Notes: generated from the letters alone by a model not told the origin. 36,150 nt of DNA from Bradyrhizobium sp. (GCA_021732175.1 JAKFVP010000553.1:1-36150), one strand, 5' to 3'. Numbered from the stretch's first letter, positions 1 through 9,573 are shown. Numbers and translations: made by a program.

Positions 1-215
1 TCCTGGTCAATGCGGTGACCCCCGCGGCGGCCAAGACCGCGATCTTCGACCAGATGACGCAACAGCACATCGACTTCATGCTGTCGAAGATCCCGAAGAA
101 TCGCTTCGTGCTGGTGGAGGAACTGGCCTCGATGGTGGCGTGGCTGTCGTCGGAGGATTGTGCGTTCTCGACCGGCGCCGTGTTCGACATCTCCGGCGGG
201 CGGGCGACGTATTGA
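1..215 (+). CDS. SDR-family oxidoreductase, C-terminal fragment (truncated by window start)
   Basis: Open frame from the window edge; C-terminus ...ELASMVAWLSSEDCAFSTGAVFDISGGRATY is the typical SDR tail. Confidence 0.85.
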   Translation, partial: LVNAVTPAAAKTAIFDQMTQQHIDFMLSKIPKNRFVLVEELASMVAWLSSEDCAFSTGAVFDISGGRATY

Positions 216-218
216 GCC

Positions 219-370
219 GTCATTGCGAGCGAAGCGAAGCAATCCAGCTTTGCCGCAACAAGAAAGCTGGATTGCTTCCGCCTTCGCTCTCCGAGCTTCG
301 GCGGACTCCAAGCCCGGCGTAGTTTGCGCAGCAAGCGCAGACGGGTCGTCGCTTCGCTCCTCGCAATGAC
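219..370. repeat. Palindromic intergenic repeat (GTCATTGCGAGCGAAGCGAAGCAATCC...CTCGCAATGAC type)
   Basis: Outer arms GTCATTGCGAG / CTCGCAATGAC; inner hairpin GCAATCCAGCTTT / AAAGCTGGATTGC. Confidence 0.85.
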
Positions 371-384
371 GAGAGGGAATCTGC

Positions 385-777
385 ATGGTCCGGGAAGGCG
401 GGTGTCTCTGCGGCGCGGTTCGTTTCAAGACCGAGGGCGAGCCGCTCAACGTGCGCATCTGCCATTGCCGCAATTGCCAGAAGGCGATGGGCTCGCCCTT
501 CTTTGCCCGGGCGCTGTTCGACCAGCGCGCGCTGAAAGTCGAGGGTGAAACGGCGCACTACCCCTCCTCCGACGCGCTGGAGCGCGTGTTCTGCAAGAAG
601 TGCGGCACGCGGATGTTCTCGCGCCGGACCAACGGCACCGTGGTCGGCGTGGCGCTGGCCACGTTCGACGACCGCAACGCCTTCCAGCCGACCGAGCACA
701 TCTGGCTGTCCGAGAAGATGGACTGGGTACGGATCGATGACGGGCTGAAACAGTATGAGGAGTCGGTTCCGCAATAA
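385..777 (+). CDS. GFA (glutathione-dependent formaldehyde-activating / CENP-V) family protein
   Basis: 130 aa with GGCLCGAVRF, CHCRNCQK and CKKCGTRMFSR zinc-binding cysteine motifs. Confidence 0.9.
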   Translation: MVREGGCLCGAVRFKTEGEPLNVRICHCRNCQKAMGSPFFARALFDQRALKVEGETAHYPSSDALERVFCKKCGTRMFSRRTNGTVVGVALATFDDRNAFQPTEHIWLSEKMDWVRIDDGLKQYEESVPQ

Positions 778-840
778 CGGCCCGGTAACCGGATTTCGTG
801 CTAACTTGCCCGCTCAACGCGGCAGCCGGGGCATCCCATT

Positions 841-1521
841 TTGAACTTCTCGCTCTACGACCTCTCCGTCTGGGTGCTCCCGCTGCTGATCGCCATCACC
901 TTTCACGAGGCCGCGCACGGTTTCGTCGCCTGGCGGCTTGGCGACGACACCGCCAAGCAGCTCGGCCGCGTCACCTTCAATCCGCTGAAGCACATCGATC
1001 CCTTCGGTACCGTGATCCTGCCAGGCGTGCTGCTGCTGGCGCATTCGCCGTTCCTGTTCGGCTATGCCAAGCCGGTGCCGGTGAACTTTCGCAACCTCAA
1101 CCACCCCCGGCTCGACATGGTCTGGGTGGCGCTGGCCGGCCCCGCGACCAACATCCTGCTGGCACTGGCGGCGGCGGCCACCTTCCACGCCATGCCCTTT
1201 GTGCCCGCGGACTATGCCAAATGGGTCGCGGACAATCTGAAAAACTCGCTTATCATCAATGCGGTACTGGCGGTTTTTAACATGATGCCGATACCGCCGC
1301 TGGACGGCGGACGGGTCGCGGTCGGGCTGTTGCCGCGGTTCCTAGCCTTCCCGCTGGCCCGGCTTGAGCCCTATGGCATGCTGATTTTGATCGGGGCCCT
1401 CATTCTTCTGCCATTGCTCGGCGCGCAACTCGGTCTAAATCTTGATGTTATCTCGACGATACTGCGGACGCTGACTGGTTACGTGCTGAGCGCCGTTCTA
1501 TTCCTGACGGGCAACACGTAA
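841..1521 (+). CDS. Site-2 protease family (M50) membrane metalloprotease, TTG start
   Basis: HEAAH zinc motif, NMMPIPPLDGGR motif, several hydrophobic segments. Confidence 0.9.
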   Translation: MNFSLYDLSVWVLPLLIAITFHEAAHGFVAWRLGDDTAKQLGRVTFNPLKHIDPFGTVILPGVLLLAHSPFLFGYAKPVPVNFRNLNHPRLDMVWVALAGPATNILLALAAAATFHAMPFVPADYAKWVADNLKNSLIINAVLAVFNMMPIPPLDGGRVAVGLLPRFLAFPLARLEPYGMLILIGALILLPLLGAQLGLNLDVISTILRTLTGYVLSAVLFLTGNT

Positions 1522-1538
1522 GTTCGCCGGCCACCGGG

Positions 1539-1982
1539 TTGAGGGCAAGATTGGTCAAAGCCGCCGACATGTTGATCGCACGACGCGCCGACACGCGGGC
1601 GCGGGCCGATTTTGCGACCTGGAAAATGCTCGCCAAGCTGAACGGAACCTCGGCACTGCCGCAGGAGGCGCAGGATTTCCTCGTCGCCTACCAGAAATTC
1701 CTCAAACAGATGACGGATGCGGACGCCAGCGAAGCGACGATCGCGCTGATGTATCGCAGCTATTACTCCGAAATGGGCGGCGGCGGTGCTCCGCCCGATA
1801 TTCCCGCCCGCCAGCAGGAAGCGCCTGCCGACAATGTCACGGCCTTCCGCCGCCCTGCGCCCAAGCCGAAGCAGGCCGCGGCGTATCCGTCGGGGTCCGG
1901 CGCCAAGCCAAGACTGCCGGTGGCGCTGATCTTCATCTGCCTCGTCGTGGTCTATGTCGGCATTCGCTATTTCTGGAAGTAA
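1539..1982 (+). CDS. Hypothetical protein with single C-terminal transmembrane segment (TTG start)
   Basis: 147 aa; C-terminus LPVALIFICLVVVYVGIRYFWK; 17 bp after the M50 protease gene. Confidence 0.7.
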   Translation: MRARLVKAADMLIARRADTRARADFATWKMLAKLNGTSALPQEAQDFLVAYQKFLKQMTDADASEATIALMYRSYYSEMGGGGAPPDIPARQQEAPADNVTAFRRPAPKPKQAAAYPSGSGAKPRLPVALIFICLVVVYVGIRYFWK

Positions 1983-2008
1983 GTCTCTTCTGCAAGCAAG
2001 TCTTGCGC

Positions 2009-3142
2009 TCACTTCCGGAACGCCTGCAGATCCTCGCGCCGGCTCAGCACCCCCGCAATCATGTTGGCCCAGATGATGTTTGCAACTTCGTTCGGATGGC
2101 CTTCCCAGCGCGAGATGTAAAGTGATTGGCCGTTGTAGCGCCGATAAAAGTCTTCGGTCGGAATGACGGCGGCTCCCGCCTGCCGCAACGCCGCTTCGGC
2201 GACCATCGTGATCTGATAGCCGCGCGAGCCATACGCCGGGAACTGGTCGAGCACGATGCCGACCAGCGGCGGCAGTCCGGCCGCCTGAACGCTCGTGTTT
2301 ATCTCCTGGACATCGCGGGCAAAGCGTTTCTGATAGCCCCCGAAGTCCGCAAGGATATCGTCGTAGAAGTCTGCGCGAAGATGGAAACGACGAAGCGCGG
2401 TATCGTAGGTCTCGTCCAGAAATGCCCCCGTCCGCGTGTTCCGGATCAGGAAGCTCTTGATGCCGTCCGGCAGCGGAAACGGATAGGCCGCCTGCGTCGC
2501 GTACTGACCTACTCCCGTCGGCAGAAAGTCATTGTGGCACACGGCATAGATGACGAGATTCGGCTGCAGTACCGGAAGATACTTCCTGACGAAGAGCAGC
2601 ATGTCCTCGGATTGCGCGCCGGCAACGCCGAGATTGAGGAATTCGATCCTGAACTGCCGGCCGAGCGATTGCTCGGCCAGGCTGCTGAATCGCCACTGTT
2701 CGGCCAGGCCAAAGCCATAGGTCAGACTGTCTCCGACGACCATGACCCGATAGGTGTCGCTGCGCCTTTGCGGAAACGGCCCCGCCAAGCGCATGCTCTC
2801 GGCGTTTCGGACGTGGAGCGCGCCATGCCAATAATACGCCTCGGCTGCGCCGGCGGGGACCGGCGCGGGCGCGCGTTTCCATTCGTCCGGAAGGGTCAGA
2901 AGCTTGTATCTGCTTTCAGCGAGGGCCCGAACGTCCGGTGGGATCGGAATGTCGGAATCGGGACTCGCGGGCGCAGGCGCCGCAACCGCGCGCGGCGCCG
3001 GCTGAGCGGCGTGCGTGCCGCCCCACGCCCACAGAAACAATTCAAGTGCCGCGAATGACAGCCCGAGCGAGCAGAGGATCAGCAGCAGGTTTATCAGAAG
3101 CGATTTCAGCCGATTTGCGCTCGACGGCTTTTCATCTTGCAC
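2009..3142 (-). CDS. SGNH/GDSL hydrolase-like protein with N-terminal membrane anchor
   Basis: N-terminal hydrophobic segment; VVGDSLTYGFG block I and EGHPNE near the C-terminus. Confidence 0.8.
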   Translation of the reverse strand: MQDEKPSSANRLKSLLINLLLILCSLGLSFAALELFLWAWGGTHAAQPAPRAVAAPAPASPDSDIPIPPDVRALAESRYKLLTLPDEWKRAPAPVPAGAAEAYYWHGALHVRNAESMRLAGPFPQRRSDTYRVMVVGDSLTYGFGLAEQWRFSSLAEQSLGRQFRIEFLNLGVAGAQSEDMLLFVRKYLPVLQPNLVIYAVCHNDFLPTGVGQYATQAAYPFPLPDGIKSFLIRNTRTGAFLDETYDTALRRFHLRADFYDDILADFGGYQKRFARDVQEINTSVQAAGLPPLVGIVLDQFPAYGSRGYQITMVAEAALRQAGAAVIPTEDFYRRYNGQSLYISRWEGHPNEVANIIWANMIAGVLSRREDLQAFRK

Positions 3143-3434
3143 TGTCTCACCTTCAAATGACTTGTTCCCTAATGGCTTGTTCCTACCACTTTAAATTGCC
3201 ATCGATCAAGCAAGCGCGCCTGCCCGCGACAACGGACAGGGAAACGGCTGGTTCCGCCCGCGACGCCTGTCTTCGCTCCCGGCAAACGCGAGAACCCCGG
3301 AACGGGGTTAATAATCCGCTCGGTGAAATTCCAGGGGCCGGCCCCATCGACGCGGCGGCTAGGCGGCTGCAGCAAAGCCAGCCATAATGCGCCAACAAAC
3401 CTCGCCCAAAATTCGAAAAACATTTGGAGGATAA

Positions 3435-4655
3435 ATGAAACGATCCCTTGCAGCGCTCGCGATGACCACCAGCCTGGTCTTTGCCGGCGGAGCCCTGGCG
3501 CAGACCATGGACAAGAACGTCAAGGTCGGCAGCCTCGGCGACCAGTCCGGCCTGTACGCCGATATCGGCGGCCCCGGCTCCGTCATTGCCGCGCAAATGG
3601 CGATCGAAGACTCCGGCCTGAAGGAAAAGGGGTGGAAGCTCGAGCTGATCTCGGCGGACCATCAGAACAAGCCCGACGTCGGCAGCAACATCGGCAAGCA
3701 GTGGATCGATGTCGAGAAGGTCGACGTGTTCGTCGATCTCGGAAGCTCCGGCGTCGGCCTTGCGATCTCCAATCTCGCCAGGGAGAAGAACGTCGTCAAC
3801 CTGAACTCGGGGTCGGCCTCCTCCGACCTCACGGGATCGCAGTGCTCGCCCAACACGGTTCACTGGGTCTACGACACCTACATGCTCGCCAACGGCACCG
3901 GCAAAGCGCTGGTGAAATCCGGCGGCGACACCTGGTTCTTCCTCACCGTCGATTACGCCTTCGGCCATGCGCTGGAGCGCGACACGGCTGCGGCCGTGAC
4001 GGCAAATGGCGGCAAGGTCATCGGCAACGTCAAGCATCCGCTCAACAACGCCGACTTCTCCTCCTTCCTGCTGCAGGCCCAGGCATCGAAGGCCAAGGTC
4101 ATCGGCATGGCCAATGCCGGCGGCGATACCACCAACACCATCAAGCAGGCGGCGGAGTTCGGCATCGTCGCGGGCGGGCAGAAGCTTGCGGGCCTCCTGA
4201 TGTTCCTGACCGACGTGCAGGCGCTCGGCCTGAAGGTGTCGGAAGGCCTCAACTTCACCGAGACGTTCTACTGGGACATGAACGACGGCACCCGCGCCTT
4301 CTCCAAGCGCTTCATGGAACGCTACAAGAAGAGCCCGCCCACCATGGTTCATGCCGGCGTCTATTCCTCGCTGCGGCATTACTTCAAGGCGCTGGAAGCG
4401 CTCGGCGGCAACCCGCATGACGGCCGCGCCATCGTCGCCAAGATGAAGGAAATGCCGACCGACGATCCCTTGTTCGGCAAGGGCTCGATCCGCGCCGACG
4501 GCCGCAAGATCCATCCGGCCTATCTGTTCGAGGTGAAGAAGCCGTCGGAGTCGAAATATCCGTTCGACTTCTACAAGCTGGTGGCGACGATCCCGGCGGA
4601 CGAAGCCTTCCTGCCGCTGGACAAGAGCGTCTGCTCGCTGGTGAAGAAGAGCTGA
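3435..4655 (+). CDS. ABC transporter substrate-binding protein (branched-chain amino acid / Liv family)
   Basis: Signal peptide, KVGSLGDQSGLYADIGGPGS..., AAQMAIEDSG; GGAGG-type RBS just upstream. Confidence 0.9.
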   Translation: MKRSLAALAMTTSLVFAGGALAQTMDKNVKVGSLGDQSGLYADIGGPGSVIAAQMAIEDSGLKEKGWKLELISADHQNKPDVGSNIGKQWIDVEKVDVFVDLGSSGVGLAISNLAREKNVVNLNSGSASSDLTGSQCSPNTVHWVYDTYMLANGTGKALVKSGGDTWFFLTVDYAFGHALERDTAAAVTANGGKVIGNVKHPLNNADFSSFLLQAQASKAKVIGMANAGGDTTNTIKQAAEFGIVAGGQKLAGLLMFLTDVQALGLKVSEGLNFTETFYWDMNDGTRAFSKRFMERYKKSPPTMVHAGVYSSLRHYFKALEALGGNPHDGRAIVAKMKEMPTDDPLFGKGSIRADGRKIHPAYLFEVKKPSESKYPFDFYKLVATIPADEAFLPLDKSVCSLVKKS

Positions 4656-4670
4656 GGCAATACGAATACG

Positions 4671-4750
4671 TAGGGCGGATTAGCGCAAGCGTAATCCGCC
4701 TTACCTCCGCGTGCGAGATGGCGGATTGCGCCTTCGGCTAATCCACCCAA
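4671..4750. repeat. Intergenic repeat TAGGGCGGATTAGCG...GTAATCCGCC...CCTTCGGCTAATCC (copy A)
   Basis: Inverted GGCGGATTA / TAATCCGCC modules; closely similar to the copy at 6283-6358. Confidence 0.75.
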
Positions 4751-4766
4751 CTCGATTCGCTTGCCC

Positions 4767-6260
4767 TCATTGAAACGCGACCTCGGCAAAGCTGCGCAGC
4801 TTGCGCGAATGCAACCGCTCCGATTCCTGCAGCTTGAGCCGCTCCAGCGCCCGCAGCCCGATCTCCAGATGCTGGCCGACGCGCTGGCGATAGAACTCGC
4901 TGGCCATACCGGCCAGCTTGATCTCGCCATGCAGCGGCTTGTCGGAGACGCAGAGCAGCGTGCCGTAGGGAACGCGGAAACGATAGCCGTTGGCGGCAAT
5001 CGCCGCCGATTCCATGTCGAGCGCCACCGCGCGCGATTGCGACAGCCGCTGGATGACCGAGGGGCCGCTGATTTCCCAATTGCGGTTGTCGACGCTCGCC
5101 ACCGTGCCGGTGCGCATCAACCGCTTCAGCTCGAAGCCGGTCAGCCCGGTGATTTCCCCGACCGCCTGTTCGAGCGCGACCTGGATCTCGGCAAGCGCCG
5201 GAACGGGCACGAACAGCGGCAGCTCGCGGTCGAGCACGTGATCCTCGCGAACATAGCCATGCGCCAGGACGTAATCGCCGAGCCGCTGCGTGTTGCGCAA
5301 GCCAGCGCAATGGCCGACCATCAGCCAGGCATGCGGCCGCAGCACGGCGACGTGGTCGGTGATGTTGCGCGCGTTGGACGGGCCGGTGCCGATGTTGATC
5401 AGGGTGATGCCGCGATCGCGCGGCTCGACGAGATGCAGCGCCGGCATCTGCGGCATGCGCGCGGGCGCGGTCCCGGTCGTGCCGCCACCGGCCCGCGCGT
5501 TGCGGGTGATCACATTGCCGGGCTCGACAAAGGCTTCCGGGCCGATCTCGCCCGCGGCCAGCCGCTGCCGGCACATTTGCGCAAAGGCATCGACGTAGAA
5601 CTGGTAGTTCGTGAAGATCACGAAATTCTGGAAGTGGTCCGGATCGGTGCCGGTGTAGTGGTAGAGCCGGCGCAGCGAATAGTCGACGCGCTGCGCCCGG
5701 AACAGAGCGAGCGGCTCGGGGCTATCCGGCGGCAGCACCAGCGTCCCGTCGGCGATCGCGTCGTCCATCGCGGCAAGGTCGGGCGTATCGAACACGTCGC
5801 GCAGCAACCGCGTCATCACCTGGTCGTCGTTGGTTCCGAGCGAGGCGTCGATGTTGATGTCGCGCCGGTAGGCGAAATGAATCGGGATCGGCTCGCTGGA
5901 CTCGCCGATCTCGACGGGGATGCCGTGGTTGTCGATCAACAGCCGGATCTGCTCGGTGTAATAGTTGCGGAACAGGTCCGGCCGCGTCACGCTGGTCTCG
6001 TGCACCCCCGGCCGCGCGACGAAGCCGTAGGCGAGACGGGAATCCAGCCGCGCATGGCTTGATGTCGTGATCCGCACAAAGGGATAGCAGGCGCGCACCC
6101 GGCCCGGGATCGCCCCGCCATGGGTATAGGCCTCGAAGCGATCGCGCAGGAATTTGGTGTTGCGCTGGTAGATCTGCTCCAGCCGATCGACCGCGGCGGC
6201 CGCATCGGTGAACGCCTGCGTCGCGATGAGCGGTGGAGTTTCGAGCGTCATTGCCGGCAC
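4767..6260 (-). CDS. amn: AMP nucleosidase
   Basis: 497 aa; features include RVRACYPFVRITTSSHARLDSRLAYGFVARPGVHETSVTRPDLF and INIGTGPSNARNITDHVAVLRPHAWLMVGHCAGLR. Confidence 0.9.
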   Translation of the reverse strand: MPAMTLETPPLIATQAFTDAAAAVDRLEQIYQRNTKFLRDRFEAYTHGGAIPGRVRACYPFVRITTSSHARLDSRLAYGFVARPGVHETSVTRPDLFRNYYTEQIRLLIDNHGIPVEIGESSEPIPIHFAYRRDINIDASLGTNDDQVMTRLLRDVFDTPDLAAMDDAIADGTLVLPPDSPEPLALFRAQRVDYSLRRLYHYTGTDPDHFQNFVIFTNYQFYVDAFAQMCRQRLAAGEIGPEAFVEPGNVITRNARAGGGTTGTAPARMPQMPALHLVEPRDRGITLINIGTGPSNARNITDHVAVLRPHAWLMVGHCAGLRNTQRLGDYVLAHGYVREDHVLDRELPLFVPVPALAEIQVALEQAVGEITGLTGFELKRLMRTGTVASVDNRNWEISGPSVIQRLSQSRAVALDMESAAIAANGYRFRVPYGTLLCVSDKPLHGEIKLAGMASEFYRQRVGQHLEIGLRALERLKLQESERLHSRKLRSFAEVAFQ

Positions 6261-6282
6261 ATTCGGGGCTGAGAGAGACTCA

Positions 6283-6358
6283 AGGGTGGACCGGCGGCAG
6301 CGTAATCCGCCTTTCGTTCCGCGGCCAGATGGCGGATGGTCCTTCGGCTAATCCGCGG
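6283..6358. repeat. Intergenic repeat (copy B), same orientation as copy A
   Basis: Shares GCGTAATCCGCCTT, AGATGGCGGAT and CCTTCGGCTAATCC with 4671-4750. Confidence 0.7.
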
Positions 6359-6380
6359 CATTTGAGCAATTGCATTCTCC

Positions 6381-6495
6381 GTCATGGCCGGGCTTGCCCC
6401 GGCCATCCACGCCTTGGCGACTGCAACAAGAAAGGCGTGGATGCCCGGGACACCTAGCGCGATGACGCCTTCGCGCTTTTGCCCGGGCATCACGA
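6381..6495. repeat. Intergenic repeat GTCATGGCCGGGCTTGCCCCGGCCATCCACG family
   Basis: GGCCGGGCTTGCCCCGGCC palindrome plus CCACGCCTT / AAGGCGTGG hairpin. Confidence 0.75.
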
Positions 6496-6512
6496 GACCG
6501 CGTGGAACGCCG

Positions 6513-7301
6513 TCACTTCTTCTCGTTGAAATTCACGTTCAGGCTGTAACTGAAGGTATCGTCGGTCAGTTCGGCCGGCGGACGCGGCACGGGATCGGAG
6601 CGGCGGATCATGTCGATCGCGGCCTCGTCGAACGCGGTATCGCCGGAGGATTGCAGCACGCCGACCTGCACGACATTGCCGAGACGGTTGAGCGTCAGGT
6701 GAACCTTGACCGTGGCGGTCTTGTTCTTCTTCACCTTCGGATAGCGCTTGTGCAGCTCGAAATAGGCGCTGATCTGCCTGCCCCAGTCGGCGGCGAGCTT
6801 GCCCTTGTCCTTGCCGATACCGAGGTTCGGCGCCCTCGCCTTGTCGGCTTCCGGCGCGTTCTCGTCGAGCGTCTGCCGCGAGGTCGCTTCCTGCGCCACC
6901 GATTCCGTGGAAGCCGCGGTAGCGACGGCCGCGATCTTCGGCTCGTCTTCCTTCGGCTTGTTGCTCTCGTTCTGCGTCACCATCCGGTCGGGATCATCAG
7001 CTTCCGTCGGCTTGTCCTTGGGAAGGTCGGTCTGCTTCACTTCCGCCTTCTGCTCGTTGAGCTGCGGGGAAGCGGCGGACGGATCGGTGTCGGGCCCGGG
7101 CGGCAGGTCGTTCTGCTCGACATGGGGGGAAGCAAGAAGACCGATCTCGATCGCATTGGCGCCGAGGGAGTCGTCGAGCCCGTCGGCGCGCAGATGCGCG
7201 ATCGCCAACGCCACGCCGCCGAGATGCAGCGCGAGCGCGCCGGCGGCGGCGCACATCCACAGCCGCATCGATGGCTTCGGCTCGTTCTCGAGATCGGACA
7301 T
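6513..7301 (-). CDS. tonB: TonB-family energy transducer
   Basis: N-terminal anchor, Pro/acidic-rich linker, TonB C-terminal domain (YPKVKKNKTATVKVHLTLNRLGNVVQVGVLQSSGDTAFDEAAIDMIRRSDPVPRPP). Confidence 0.85.
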   Translation of the reverse strand: MSDLENEPKPSMRLWMCAAAGALALHLGGVALAIAHLRADGLDDSLGANAIEIGLLASPHVEQNDLPPGPDTDPSAASPQLNEQKAEVKQTDLPKDKPTEADDPDRMVTQNESNKPKEDEPKIAAVATAASTESVAQEATSRQTLDENAPEADKARAPNLGIGKDKGKLAADWGRQISAYFELHKRYPKVKKNKTATVKVHLTLNRLGNVVQVGVLQSSGDTAFDEAAIDMIRRSDPVPRPPAELTDDTFSYSLNVNFNEKK

Positions 7302-7314
7302 CGCGTCAGCCCCT

Positions 7315-7767
7315 TCAGGGCTTGGCAGGTTGAGCGGGCGCGACCACTTCCAGCGCCACCAGCTTGAGCTTGGTGTAGCCGCCGGCGCGCAGGATTTCGA
7401 GCACGTCCATCAGGTCGCCGTAAGGGACGGCCTTGTCGGCGCGAAGGAAGATGAAGCGGTCCTTGTTGCTGTCGGGCGCAGCGTCGAGGGTCGAGACCAG
7501 CTCCGCGCGCTTGACCGCGTTCTCGCCGATCGCAACCGTCAGGTCCGGCTTGATGCTGACATAGGTCGGCTTGTCCGGCTTCTTCTGCGCCACCGCAGAG
7601 GAGGTCGGCAGGTCGATCGGAAGATCGACGGTGGCGAGCGGCGCCGCCACCATGAAGATGATCAAGAGCACCAGCATCACGTCGATGAACGGAGTGACGT
7701 TGATCTCGTGAGTCTCGGCGAAATCGCCCTCGTCGTCGAACTCGCTGCCTGCGATCGAGACTGCCAT
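7315..7767 (-). CDS. exbD: ExbD biopolymer transport protein
   Basis: EINVTPFIDVMLVLLIIFMVAAPLATVDLPIDLP signature; start set at MAVSIAG rather than the longer ORF start. Confidence 0.92.
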   Translation of the reverse strand: MAVSIAGSEFDDEGDFAETHEINVTPFIDVMLVLLIIFMVAAPLATVDLPIDLPTSSAVAQKKPDKPTYVSIKPDLTVAIGENAVKRAELVSTLDAAPDSNKDRFIFLRADKAVPYGDLMDVLEILRAGGYTKLKLVALEVVAPAQPAKP

Positions 7768-7771
7768 TGGC

Positions 7772-8680
7772 CTACTCCGCGGCTGCGCGCGCACCGCCGA
7801 CATGGGTGCGGTCGAGGTCGCGCGACAGCAGCCGCGCAGCCGCGCCCGAGGCGCGGTTGACCAGCTCGAGATAGCCCTTCGTCACGCGGGCGAAGTGATT
7901 GTAGATGATGACGGCGGGGATCGCGGCGACGAGGCCGATCGCGGTCGCCAGCAGCGCCTCGGCGATGCCGGGGGCTACGACCGCAAGGTTGGTGGTCTGC
8001 GCCTTCGAGATGCCGATGAAGGAATTCATGATGCCCCACACCGTGCCGAACAGGCCGACAAAGGGCGAGGTCGCGCCGATGGTGGCGAGCAGGCCCATGC
8101 CGAGCCGGACGCGGCGGGCTTCGGCGCGCACGATCTCGGCGCAGCTCGATGCCGCGCGTTCCTTGATGCCGGCGTCGCTGGAGATGCCGGCCGACAGGCG
8201 CGCCTCGCGCATGCAGGCGGCCAGCAGCGAGGGCAATACGCCCTCCTTCGAGCCGAGCGCGAACTGGGCTTCCGCCAGCGAGCGCGCATCCGAAATCTTC
8301 TTCAGGGCCGAGCGCACCTTCTGCTGCACGACCGACAGCTCGATCATTTTCGCAATGAAGATCGTCCAGGTGATCAGCGAGGCCAAGGCAAGGCCGATCA
8401 TCACGGCCTTCACCACCACGTCGGCCGACATGAACATCGACCACGGCGACAATTCGCGGGGCACGCTGATCGTGAGCTGGGTGGACGCTCCGGCGGCAGG
8501 CGAAACCGCCGCGCCCGGTGCGCTTGCGGCCGGCGCAGCTTGCGCGGCGGCCGGCGTGGCCTGTGCCGGGGCCTGCTGGGCCGCCGGGGGCTGGAGCAGC
8601 GTCGGTTGCTGCTGGGCCAGTGCCGGCGAAGCCAGCACGATCGCAGCCATTGCCGCCAATTTCAGAACGGTTCTAAACAT
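7772..8680 (-). CDS. exbB: ExbB / MotA-TolQ-ExbB proton channel family protein
   Basis: [60 protein letters not shown] signature; adjacent to exbD. Confidence 0.92.
   Translation of the reverse strand: MFRTVLKLAAMAAIVLASPALAQQQPTLLQPPAAQQAPAQATPAAAQAAPAASAPGAAVSPAAGASTQLTISVPRELSPWSMFMSADVVVKAVMIGLALASLITWTIFIAKMIELSVVQQKVRSALKKISDARSLAEAQFALGSKEGVLPSLLAACMREARLSAGISSDAGIKERAASSCAEIVRAEARRVRLGMGLLATIGATSPFVGLFGTVWGIMNSFIGISKAQTTNLAVVAPGIAEALLATAIGLVAAIPAVIIYNHFARVTKGYLELVNRASGAAARLLSRDLDRTHVGGARAAAE
8661..8677. promoter_or_regulatory. Candidate ICE/Irr-like near-palindrome TTTAGAA-CCG-TTCTGAA overlapping the exbB start
   Basis: Minus strand TTTAGAACCGTTCTGAA, 7-bp arms with one mismatch, beginning directly after the ATG of exbB. 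Confidence 0.4.
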
Positions 8681-8860
8681 ACGACCTCAATCCATCCCCC
8701 GCGTAACACGCTCCGGGCTTGCGAAAAAGCGCTAATAGCGCGGCTCACCTCATCGGCATTGACAGAGAATAAACTCTCTCCTTTTCCCGCTCCTGCGCCG
8801 GAATGCTTGCCATTCCGGCACGGGATTTTTTCCCGATTCCCGCATCGCGCGAAGGGCGCT

Positions 8861-9550
8861 CTATACCTCGGCCCAGTAGCGGATCAGGTTGTGATAGATG
8901 CCGGTCAATTTGACGGTTTCAGGGTCATCCCGCCCCAGTCGCTCCACCAGGGCCTGGATCGCCGTATCCAGATCGAAAATCAGGCTGCGGGCATGGGCAT
9001 CCCGTATCATGCTCTGCAGCCAGAAGAACGACGCCACGCGCATGCCTCGTGTGACCGGCGTAACCATATGAAGGCTGGAGGCCGGATAAAGCACCAGATG
9101 TCCGGCCGGCAGCTTGATTTCGTGGGAACCGTAGAAGTCTTCGATAATGAGTTCGCCGCCGTCATATTCCTCAGGCTCCGACAGAAACAGGGTCACCGAC
9201 AAGTCGGTGCGGATTCGCAGGCCCGTCAGGCGGTCGCCCCGCACGGCATTGTCGACATGGATGCCGAAATGGTGGCCGTTTGAGGCGGCATAGCGGTTGA
9301 ACAGCGGCGGAAAGATCTGCTGCGGGATCGCCGCCGAGATGAAGCGCGAATTTGCCGTCAGCGCCGAAATGATGCGGTTGCCGAGCATGCGCGCCGCCTC
9401 GCCGTCCGGCGGCAATTGCTCGTTCTTCTTGACCATCGCCGACTGCGCCCCCGCGGTGGAGCGGCCGTCCTCCCAGTCGCAAGCATCCATGATGCGGCGG
9501 AAGTCCGCCACATCGGTCTTGCTCAGGACATCGGGGACGCAGATCAGCAT
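8861..9550 (-). CDS. Fe(II)/2-oxoglutarate PKHD-type hydroxylase (PiuC/YbiX-like)
   Basis: 229 aa from [35 protein letters not shown] and [35 protein letters not shown] motifs. The 782-aa ORF is an upstream read-through of the same frame. Confidence 0.9.
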   Translation of the reverse strand: MLICVPDVLSKTDVADFRRIMDACDWEDGRSTAGAQSAMVKKNEQLPPDGEAARMLGNRIISALTANSRFISAAIPQQIFPPLFNRYAASNGHHFGIHVDNAVRGDRLTGLRIRTDLSVTLFLSEPEEYDGGELIIEDFYGSHEIKLPAGHLVLYPASSLHMVTPVTRGMRVASFFWLQSMIRDAHARSLIFDLDTAIQALVERLGRDDPETVKLTGIYHNLIRYWAEV

Positions 9551-9573
9551 CGCATCAGGTCTCCAGCCTCGCC

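Noticed and set aside
219-370. Possible CRISPR-like or mobile insertion
   Set aside because: Nested palindromes without regularly spaced direct repeats or spacers; fits a dispersed intergenic repeat, and no transposase is present.
220-774. 184-aa minus-strand ORF spanning a repeat and the GFA gene
   Set aside because: Antisense to the GFA gene and extending into the palindromic repeat; not credible as a gene.
3183-4514. 443-aa minus-strand ORF
   Set aside because: Antisense to the Liv-type binding protein; mirror-frame composition.
4761-6062. 433-aa plus-strand ORF
   Set aside because: Antisense to amn; no domain, compositional artefact.
7802-9283. 493-aa plus-strand ORF
   Set aside because: Antisense to exbB and the PKHD hydroxylase and runs through their intergenic region; no domain.
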